A DNA stretch of 11,750 nucleotides. Origin: Bacteroidota bacterium (GTDB lineage Bacteria; Bacteroidota; Ignavibacteria; Kapaibacteriales; UBA2268). This document shows positions 6,801 to 11,750 of this stretch, piece by piece. How positions within the stretch are numbered: the first letter of the stretch is position 1; every line of letters begins with the position of its first letter. The stretch spans positions 1 to 11,750 of the forward strand of contig JAKIZN010000024.1 in assembly GCA_022708005.1 (NCBI GenBank). Reading direction: 5' to 3'. The notes beneath the pieces were generated by a model that was not told the DNA's origin, did not search any database, and was given only the letters and a program-made list of their open reading frames with translations. Position numbers and translations under genes: made by a program.

Positions 6801-6822
6801 TAGCTCGCATACAGCGGAGCTA
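6801..6822 (-). terminator. Weak hairpin at the end of the - strand operon
   Basis: TAGCTC (6801-6806) and GAGCTA (6817-6822) are inverted repeats, with CGC/GCG inside as an alternative pairing. The stem overlaps the stop codon of the enoyl-CoA hydratase gene. On the - strand it is followed by AATGATTATTT, not a clean T-run, so it is only a possible terminator. Confidence 0.3.
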
Positions 6823-7602
6823 TTTGTTCTTGAACTCTGCGGTGCGCTTTTCAAGATAAGCATTTGTTCCTTCCTTGAAGTCATCTGTGCCGCAAACGTC
6901 GCCAAAGCGCATAGATTCATAATTTAAGCCATCTTCAAGCGAAAGATGTTCGGAAGCGTTGACGCATTCCACGCAAGTGCTTACCGCAATTTTACCTTTG
7001 GAAAGAATGGTTGAAACAAATTCCAAAGTTTTGTCCATCAATTCATCATGTTTATAGACTTGATTTAAAAGCCCTATTCTATTAGCTTCTGCTGCGTCAA
7101 TGATATTCCCAGAGACGATTAATTCCATAGCTTTCGCTTTGCCCACAACTTTGGGAAGTCTTTGAGTGCCGCCATAGCCGGGTATGATGCCGAGATTAAC
7201 TTCTGGCTGTCCGAATTTCGCTTTCTCGGAGCCAAAGCGTATATGGCAAGCAAGCGCAAGTTCGCAACCGCCGCCAAGTGCGTAGCCATTTATTGCGGCA
7301 ATTACGGGGATTCTCATTTTTTCAATTCTTCTGAAAACATAAGAGCCATATTCAGAAAACATTTTGCCCGATAGCTTATCGCAAGCATTTAGCTCTGCTA
7401 TGTCGGCGCCTGCGGCAAAAGCTTTTTCGCCCTGCCCAGTGATGATTAGGGCGCAAATATTATCATTTAGCTCAACGCTTTTCAAGCATTCATCGAGTTC
7501 GTTCAGCATTGTATTGTTCAAAGCGTTTAATTTATCTGGACGATTTAGCGTTATAGTGGCAAAGTCCCCACTTTCTTGGTATGTAATTGTTTGGTAATCC
7601 AT
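6820..7602 (-). CDS. Enoyl-CoA hydratase / crotonase-family protein
   Basis: The likely role is hydration of trans-2-enoyl-CoA to 3-hydroxyacyl-CoA in fatty-acid or butyrate-type metabolism in the cytoplasm. The 260-residue protein is a complete crotonase fold. LNRPDKLNALN lies at 19-29. AFAAGADIAEL (61-71) forms one half of the oxyanion hole. NGYALGGGCELALACHIRF (105-123) carries Gly111 and catalytic Glu114, and FGQPEVNLGIIPGYGGTQRL (130-149) carries the second catalytic Glu134. Both acid residues of the rat mitochondrial enzyme (Glu144, Glu164) are thus present, favouring a true hydratase over an isomerase or other crotonase relative. The C-terminus EGTNAYLEKRTAEFK is typical. The ATG follows GGGG at short distance and lies 12 bases after the third lipoprotein gene, so it is probably the last gene of that operon. 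Short- versus medium-chain specificity cannot be told. Confidence 0.93.
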   Translation of the reverse strand: MDYQTITYQESGDFATITLNRPDKLNALNNTMLNELDECLKSVELNDNICALIITGQGEKAFAAGADIAELNACDKLSGKMFSEYGSYVFRRIEKMRIPVIAAINGYALGGGCELALACHIRFGSEKAKFGQPEVNLGIIPGYGGTQRLPKVVGKAKAMELIVSGNIIDAAEANRIGLLNQVYKHDELMDKTLEFVSTILSKGKIAVSTCVECVNASEHLSLEDGLNYESMRFGDVCGTDDFKEGTNAYLEKRTAEFKNK

Positions 7603-7614
7603 AGTGTTTCCCCA

Positions 7615-8661
7615 TTAATTCGTCTTACTTTTATAAAGTCTTAATTCAAATCCCGGTATAATTTGGTCTGCCAAGCCTTGCACTTTAAACGGCATTGGAT
7701 TCATAAAAGTTCTAACTTTACCTATTCCGTTAACGTACCAATTAGTAAATGTTCTCTCTAAATTCAATGGTATATTTCCAAACTGAGTTTGAGCGCTGCC
7801 GACAAACTTAAATCTATAATTGACAACTTGTGCATTGTTATAAGCAGTTCCGTCGATGTTAATATTATCCGAACCAAGATTGATGCCGTCAAGCGTAAGC
7901 TCGCCGTTTAAAGTGCCAAATGACAGTGCTTCGTTGGCGAAAGTTCTTGAGTATATTCGCCATTCAGATTGCTTATTTGTCTGAATTTTTAGCCATTGCT
8001 CATTAATATCAAATGGCAAAGCAAATCCACCTCCACCAAAATTCATCAAATCATCGAACCAACTCGAATGTGCATAATAATCACCTTGATCTTCATAGTA
8101 ATATTGATCTGCTGTTCGCTCGTAATTGTCGCCCGCTTCACCTTTGCTAAAGCATAAAACATGCTCGGCGGCGCGTCCCAAAATATTTTTAACGCCATTG
8201 CCATAGAGCGAATCTAACCCATAGCTGTCTAAAATTGGATTACCGAAATCATCGAGTACATATTTTTTGTAAACCCAGTAATATCCTTGCTCTATGGGCA
8301 ATAGTTCGCCACCGGTAGTAATCACAGTAAATTGCTGCGACGAATAGTAAATTTTGTCTTTATAAGTTATCGATAGCAGCCCAGTGGTTGCTCCTTCGGG
8401 CACTCGCACATATATATTTTTGCTATTGCCGAGGTTAGCTATAGAATCAATTGCAGCCGGTGCATTGCTGAATTTAACAACTAATTCGCTTTTATTTAAG
8501 GAAAATCCTTCGACAGAAATAGCTACTTTATCCCCAACGGCGCCCTGCTGCGGAGAAAAGCTAATAATTTTGGAATTAGCCGTCGGATTAGTCGGCTTAT
8601 CATCATCGCTGCAAGAAAAAAGTGCAAAGGAAACAAGCAGCATTAACAAAAGTTTTTTCAT
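7615..8661 (-). CDS. Lipoprotein with N-terminal IPT/TIG domain, paralogue of the two upstream lipoproteins
   Basis: This is a predicted outer-membrane lipoprotein of unknown function. The signal peptide ends in the lipobox L-F-S-C with Cys17, followed by S-D-D-D, which resembles the acidic export signal that sends Bacteroidota lipoproteins to the cell surface. Residues 32-113 form an IPT/TIG immunoglobulin-like domain (IISFSPQQGAVGDKVAISVEG, ending QQFTVI). From about residue 120 it matches the two upstream proteins in layout: GYYWVYKKYVLD, EQWLKI (221-226), then late NWYVNGIGKVRT. The start is supported by AGGTG on the - strand (8666-8670), which overlaps the stop of the upstream gene, giving a 7-base gap. 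The TIG domain is the only part missing from the sister genes. Binding to sugars or proteins would fit TIG domains but is inference. Confidence 0.85.
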   Translation of the reverse strand: MKKLLLMLLVSFALFSCSDDDKPTNPTANSKIISFSPQQGAVGDKVAISVEGFSLNKSELVVKFSNAPAAIDSIANLGNSKNIYVRVPEGATTGLLSITYKDKIYYSSQQFTVITTGGELLPIEQGYYWVYKKYVLDDFGNPILDSYGLDSLYGNGVKNILGRAAEHVLCFSKGEAGDNYERTADQYYYEDQGDYYAHSSWFDDLMNFGGGGFALPFDINEQWLKIQTNKQSEWRIYSRTFANEALSFGTLNGELTLDGINLGSDNINIDGTAYNNAQVVNYRFKFVGSAQTQFGNIPLNLERTFTNWYVNGIGKVRTFMNPMPFKVQGLADQIIPGFELRLYKSKTN

Positions 8662-8668
8662 TTTTCAC

Positions 8669-9466
8669 CTATTGAAGTTTATAGTTAGTTAAAGTTTTTT
8701 GATGACCGGGCACATCTATTGTTTGAGAGCCAGCGACGCCCAAGTTTATATTTATTTTTTGCGATTGAGTTATCACTTTGACTATACCTATATCTTTCGC
8801 AAAATATAGTTTTTGAGTTATGGTAAAAGTAATTGGGAAAGAAAATAGTAAATAGCTGATAGAGCCAGTAACTGTATGGCTCAAAGTTATTTCGACTGCA
8901 TCTAAGTTTGTATCACCATAAGGTATAGCGACGTTGCCTGCCGAACGGGCGGCTGTTACTTTATAGTCCGCATTTAGCTTTATGCCGCTTGGCAACTGTG
9001 GCATAGAAATAGATTCGTCAGCAAATTGGTAGCTTAGCACGTCCCAATTTGTTCCATCGAAGTCAGCAATTTTAACCCATTGGTTAGTAATCTTATCTAT
9101 CGGCAGCCCAAAGCCGGAGTTCAGCGGCAAAATGTAGTTGGATTCAGCAAAGATGCTCTTTTCTTCTGTGTAGAAATGGTAGTTTGCATTTAGCTCGCCA
9201 TCAACGAATTGCTTTAGTTTCGTTGCTTCTTTTTCAAGATAAATTGATTTTTCGCCCGCAACGACAGAATCAATTTGCTTCGTCTCTGGATTGACTTGAT
9301 TTTGCATATCCAAGTCGTAAGTGTCATAAATCCAAAAACTACCAGACTTCATAGGTAAGTAATTTTTGGTAGTAGATTGTGGGTCATTATTGACTGGGTT
9401 TTTCTTGTCGTCGGAGCAAGCCGCTACGATTAAAACCATCGCCAAAAATACAGCTAATTTTTTCAT
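8669..9466 (-). CDS. Surface-type lipoprotein, paralogue 2
   Basis: A 265-residue predicted lipoprotein with lipobox V-A-A-C (Cys17), followed by S-D-D-K-K, and no other recognised domain. It shares with its neighbours a domain starting SGSFWIYDTYDLD (41-53), a DSVV segment, an acidic linker, NQWVKIAD (128-135), a strand-rich second half with alternating Val/Ile/Thr, and the motif LYFAKDIGIVKV that parallels YLYFADGVGLVYQ in the upstream gene. Predicted secondary structure by eye is almost all beta. The ATG has AAGGA nearby (on the - strand, about 9475-9479) and lies 28 bases after the preceding lipoprotein gene. Function is unknown; I do not recognise the family. An outer-membrane, possibly surface, location is the only supported inference. 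Confidence 0.82.
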   Translation of the reverse strand: MKKLAVFLAMVLIVAACSDDKKNPVNNDPQSTTKNYLPMKSGSFWIYDTYDLDMQNQVNPETKQIDSVVAGEKSIYLEKEATKLKQFVDGELNANYHFYTEEKSIFAESNYILPLNSGFGLPIDKITNQWVKIADFDGTNWDVLSYQFADESISMPQLPSGIKLNADYKVTAARSAGNVAIPYGDTNLDAVEITLSHTVTGSISYLLFSFPITFTITQKLYFAKDIGIVKVITQSQKININLGVAGSQTIDVPGHQKTLTNYKLQ

Positions 9467-9494
9467 TGTTTAGTCCTTTATGAAATATGGATAA

Positions 9495-10256
9495 TTACTT
9501 AATACTATATTTTGTCAAAATAGTTTCACTGCCGGGCAAATTCATGCTCGTAATGGCAAACGATGTTTTATTAGGTGGCATTTTTTGATATACCAATCCC
9601 ACTCCATCAGCAAAATACAAATATATTTTTCGTTCTATAGAAATAGTGAGCGGGATAGGCACTTCGGGCAAAGTTGCAGAGCCAGTGAAATTCACTGTAA
9701 GGATAAATTCTGTAGTATTCAAATTTTTCTTATCAATAGTAAATTGTTTCGAGCCGCCTTTTTCGCCAGTAATGAGGATTTTGCCACTAATGCTTATTCC
9801 CATAGGAGCTTCAAAATTATCGAGATTATCTTCGTAAGCTTTCCAATCTTCATCATTTTTGTCGGCTACTTTGACCCATTGCTCTTTAAATGTAAATGGA
9901 AAGAACTGAGTAGTTACAGCATCTGTAAATGCTTTGGAGTGCATATATAGCTTGCCATCTGTTAGATTATAATAATTATCCACGCTGCCTGTTTGGACGC
10001 CGCTTGAATTGAATTGTAGAGATTTAAATATAGTAGCTTCTTTGTCCATAATGTTCATTTTTCCGACAGAAACCACAGAATCATATCCACCTTGCTTACG
10101 GCTAACGTTATTTGAATCAATGCTGTAATTATCGTATAGCCACCACGAGCCGATAGATGTGGGTTGCAGCACTGCTTTGGAAGGCTCCGATGAATCATCA
10201 TCGGAGCAGGCAGAAAAAATTGCAAGCATACTCAGAAGTAATAGTATCTTTTTCAA
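9495..10256 (-). CDS. Surface-type lipoprotein, paralogue 1, first gene of the - strand operon (TTG start)
   Basis: A 253-residue predicted lipoprotein with Cys17 in I-F-S-A-C followed by S-D-D-D-S-S-E. It begins with TTG at 10256. A GAGG (- strand, 10263-10266) lies six bases upstream, and the next Met (residue 10) would destroy the signal peptide, so TTG is the sensible start. It carries the shared family domain: GSWWLYDNYSIDSN (36-49), YDSVVSVGK, EQWVKVAD (125-132), LPEVPIPLTISIERK and YLYFADGVGLVYQK. About 240 bases of non-coding DNA separate it from the divergent purK, so the operon promoter is probably there, although I found no good TAnnTTTG match on this strand. Function is unknown. 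Confidence 0.82.
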   Translation of the reverse strand: MKKILLLLSMLAIFSACSDDDSSEPSKAVLQPTSIGSWWLYDNYSIDSNNVSRKQGGYDSVVSVGKMNIMDKEATIFKSLQFNSSGVQTGSVDNYYNLTDGKLYMHSKAFTDAVTTQFFPFTFKEQWVKVADKNDEDWKAYEDNLDNFEAPMGISISGKILITGEKGGSKQFTIDKKNLNTTEFILTVNFTGSATLPEVPIPLTISIERKIYLYFADGVGLVYQKMPPNKTSFAITSMNLPGSETILTKYSIK

Positions 10257-10261
10257 ATTGT

Positions 10262-10266
10262 ACCTC
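10262..10266 (-). promoter_or_regulatory. Ribosome-binding site that supports the TTG start
   Basis: GAGGT on the - strand, spaced about six bases from the TTG at 10256. It decides the start of the first lipoprotein gene in the - strand operon. Confidence 0.6.
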
Positions 10267-10445
10267 GTTGTTATATATATAATGATAATGCGTAGCCTAT
10301 TTTTTCAGCGACGTATATTATAAAAAATAAGTTTAAAGGCAATAAGCTTAATTATGTCCGCTATCAAACGAATTTTTGTATTGTAAGCAACTTTATTTTC
10401 ATTTTGTTGCATAAATAGCCAACTTTTTCGTCAATAGCTTGCAAA

Positions 10446-10453
10446 TAACTTTG
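10446..10453 (+). promoter_or_regulatory. Candidate Bacteroidota-type -7 promoter box for purK
   Basis: TAACTTTG matches the Bacteroidota -7 consensus TAnnTTTG. A weak TTTTTCG at 10424-10430 sits 15 bases upstream (the usual -33 box is TTTG, spaced about 17-23), so only the -7 element is good. Transcription would start near 10459, inside the palindrome described next, about 45-50 bases before the purK ATG. Confidence 0.45.
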
Positions 10454-10454
10454 C

Positions 10455-10478
10455 ATATCTATAAAATTTTATAGATAT
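10455..10478. promoter_or_regulatory. Perfect 24-bp palindrome at the expected purK transcription start
   Basis: ATATCTATAAAA (10455-10466) is followed directly by its exact reverse complement (10467-10478). TTGCAAATAA occurs on both sides as a direct repeat (10439-10448 and 10482-10491). Because it touches the candidate -7 box it could be an operator for a dimeric repressor, or a hairpin at the 5' end of the purK mRNA. No known PurR-type box (with central CG) is seen. Confidence 0.5.
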
Positions 10479-10506
10479 TTTTTGCAAATAATTGATAATA
10501 AAAGAA

Positions 10507-11667
10507 ATGCTAAAGTCATTAAACGAAGAAAAAACATTAGTATTAGGTATTTTAGGCGGCGGGCAACTCGCGAAGATGCTCGCTATCGATGCTTATAAAA
10601 TGGGGATAGAAGTTGCCATAATTGAGAATGGCGAAAGAAGTCCAGCAGGCGATATGACCAAATTTGAATTTACTGGAGGCTGGAATAATCCTTCTTCGCT
10701 TGAAAAATTTATCGAAGCTAGCGACATCGTAACATTAGAAAATGAATTTATCGACCCAAGTATTTTGGAGTATATCGCTAAATTTAACCCTGTTTTTCCG
10801 ACTCCGCAAACAATGAAATTGGTGCAGGATAAATTCACTCAAAAAACTGTTTTCAAGCGTAAAAGGATTTTAGTTCCTCCGTTTGCTCAAATTGACAGCG
10901 AGGAAGATGCGTTGCTATTCAGAGAGCGCTACGGCTTCCCGTTCGTTCTAAAGACGAGGACGCTTGGCTACGATGGCTACGGAAATTATACAGTTCGCAA
11001 TGCTGAAGATATAAAAATTGCTTTTGAGAAATTTACAGTAAATGGGCAGACGAGACCACTGATGGCAGAGCAGTTTATTGAGTTTCAAAAAGAGCTTGCT
11101 GTTATGGTGGCTCGCAACGCACACAACGAAATAGCAGTATATCCATGCGTCGAAACGGTGCAGAAAAACCATATATGCCATATTGTCATAGCTCCCGCCG
11201 AAGTCAGTAAAAAAATCGCAAGAAAGGCACAGGACTTGGCTGTAAGATGCGTGGAAGCTATTAATGGAATTGGAGTTTTCGGTGTGGAGCTGTTTTATAC
11301 TAACGATGGTCGCGTGCTTGTGAATGAGATAGCGCCCCGCCCGCATAATTCTGGGCATTATACCATAGAGGCTTGCCATACTTCGCAATACGAAAATGCT
11401 ATTCGTGCTGTATTAGGGCTTCCGCTTGGCTCAACTGATATGATAGCTCCTTATGCGTGTATGATAAATCTGCTCGGCGAACGCGAAGGCAGTGGCATAC
11501 CAGTAGACGTTTCACAATCGCTGAAAGTTGCTGGGGCAAGCTTGCATTTGTATAATAAAAAAAGCTCGAGAATAGGTAGGAAGATGGGACATATAACGGC
11601 TTTGGGCAAGACTCGCTCCGATGCTTATTCAAAAGCTAAGGCGGCTGCGGATAGCTTAGTTTGGTGA
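10507..11667 (+). CDS. purK: N5-carboxyaminoimidazole ribonucleotide synthase
   Basis: PurK uses ATP and bicarbonate to convert aminoimidazole ribonucleotide to N5-CAIR in de novo purine synthesis; PurE then rearranges the product. The 386-residue protein has the N-terminal nucleotide-binding loop LGILGGGQLAKML (13-25) and VTLENEFID (75-83). The ATP-grasp core includes FVLKTRTLGYDGYGNY (146-161, Lys149 and the glycine loop), EQFIEFQKELAVMVAR (188-203) and VFGVELFYT. The ligand segment is NEIAPRPHNSGHYTIEAC (273-290), and the C-terminal domain has LHLYNKKSSRIGRKMGHIT. All family landmarks are present and length is normal. I choose ATG 10507; an in-frame TTG at 10492 would add five residues and lacks support. 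No purE is next to it within the window, although it could lie beyond the end. A candidate promoter and palindrome lie just upstream. Confidence 0.95.
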   Translation: MLKSLNEEKTLVLGILGGGQLAKMLAIDAYKMGIEVAIIENGERSPAGDMTKFEFTGGWNNPSSLEKFIEASDIVTLENEFIDPSILEYIAKFNPVFPTPQTMKLVQDKFTQKTVFKRKRILVPPFAQIDSEEDALLFRERYGFPFVLKTRTLGYDGYGNYTVRNAEDIKIAFEKFTVNGQTRPLMAEQFIEFQKELAVMVARNAHNEIAVYPCVETVQKNHICHIVIAPAEVSKKIARKAQDLAVRCVEAINGIGVFGVELFYTNDGRVLVNEIAPRPHNSGHYTIEACHTSQYENAIRAVLGLPLGSTDMIAPYACMINLLGEREGSGIPVDVSQSLKVAGASLHLYNKKSSRIGRKMGHITALGKTRSDAYSKAKAAADSLVW

Positions 11668-11686
11668 AGTTTTAACTATAGCTGTA

Positions 11687-11750
11687 GTTCAAGCAATTTG
11701 GCGGATTGCTTATAAAATATTTTATGAGCAATCCGCCAAATTGCTTGAAC
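11687..11750. repeat. 64-nt palindrome after purK, touching the window edge
   Basis: A 24-bp arm (11687-11710, starting GTTCAAGCAATTTGGCGG) is repeated as its exact reverse complement at 11727-11750. The 16-base centre is AT-only except for one G and nearly self-complementary, so the whole segment could form one long hairpin. Each arm also contains GCAAT/ATTGC and can fold on its own. It starts 20 bases after the purK stop. It may be a bidirectional terminator or the end of a repeat element; the bases that would show a T-run lie outside the window. Confidence 0.7.

Larger units (their letters stand above)
6189..6819. repeat. Gene-free intergenic island of nested repeats and palindromes
   Basis: This 631-bp stretch between pyrE (+) and the end of the enoyl-CoA hydratase gene (-) holds no convincing gene. 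Almost all of it is covered by repeats: a duplicated 33-nt hairpin (6217-6249, 6562-6594), inverted ends at 6208 and 6603, a GATT-rich repeat in two inverted copies (6259-6283, 6645-6669) and a segment with three hairpins (6427-6544). There are also two direct-repeat blocks (6369-6387 with 6548-6566; 6411-6430 with 6630-6649) and palindromes at 6646-6664, 6674-6699 and 6718-6745. The two flanking genes converge here, so insertions would be tolerated. A pile-up of decayed small mobile or REP-like elements is the simplest reading. Confidence 0.75.

Noticed and set aside
6189..6819. CRISPR array
   Set aside because: The repeats are few, of different types and in mixed orientation, without regular spacers, and no cas genes are present.
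8384..8692. 102-codon open frame on the + strand
   Set aside because: It is antisense to the TIG lipoprotein gene, and the Leu/Ser-rich product arises from complementing that gene.
9585..9950. 121-codon open frame on the + strand
   Set aside because: It is antisense to the first lipoprotein gene and has no features of its own.
10271..10282. TTATATATATAA palindrome as an operator for the lipoprotein operon
   Set aside because: A short AT-only palindrome is expected by chance in DNA of this composition.
10492..10494. TTG as the start of purK
   Set aside because: The ATG at 10507 places the conserved LGILGGGQ loop at the usual distance, and the TTG overlaps the flanking direct repeat.
10948..11388. 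146-codon open frame on the - strand
   Set aside because: It is antisense to the ATP-grasp core of purK and has no domain features.

Overview
The window looks like a chromosomal stretch from a member of the Bacteroidota / Chlorobiota-Ignavibacteria-Kapabacteria (FCB) group. Four observations support this. Three lipoproteins start their mature part with C-S-D-D, which resembles Bacteroidota surface-export signals. A DUF4270-like lipoprotein lies directly after a glycogen synthase gene. A FadL-like outer-membrane barrel sits in the same run. A TAnnTTTG-type promoter lies upstream of purK. The DNA is AT-rich and few genes have strong Shine-Dalgarno sequences. I cannot assign a genus.

Region 1 (1-6188, + strand) is a tight run of six genes with gaps of 3 to 37 bases, probably one transcription unit entered part-way: glgA (5' end outside the window), a DUF4270-like lipoprotein, an outer-membrane beta-barrel protein, hslV, hslU and a short-type pyrE. 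It mixes glycogen synthesis, two envelope proteins, the HslVU ATP-dependent protease and a pyrimidine-synthesis enzyme. A hairpin with a T-run just after pyrE (6217-6255) is a good candidate terminator.

Region 2 (6189-6819) has no believable gene. It is an island of nested repeats: a 33-nt hairpin present twice, imperfect inverted ends bounding 396 bp, a three-hairpin segment with paired base changes in its arms, two copies of a unit that carry different hairpins at the same place, a GATT-rich repeat in inverted copies, and three further palindromes. It resembles a pile-up of decayed MITE/REP-type elements and is the least ordinary part of the window.

Region 3 (10256-6820, - strand) is a four-gene operon: three paralogous lipoproteins in a row (one with an added N-terminal IPT/TIG domain), followed by a crotonase-family enoyl-CoA hydratase. 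The lipoproteins share a domain of unknown function and are probably exposed on the outer membrane.

Region 4 (10257-11750) is a divergent intergenic space with a candidate promoter followed at once by a perfect 24-bp palindrome, then purK (purine synthesis, + strand), and finally a 64-nt palindrome that runs to the last base of the window.

Most genes are ordinary housekeeping or envelope genes. I see no defence system, CRISPR array, phage, rRNA or tRNA. The better candidates for something undescribed are the repeat island, the triplicated lipoprotein family and the purK promoter palindrome.
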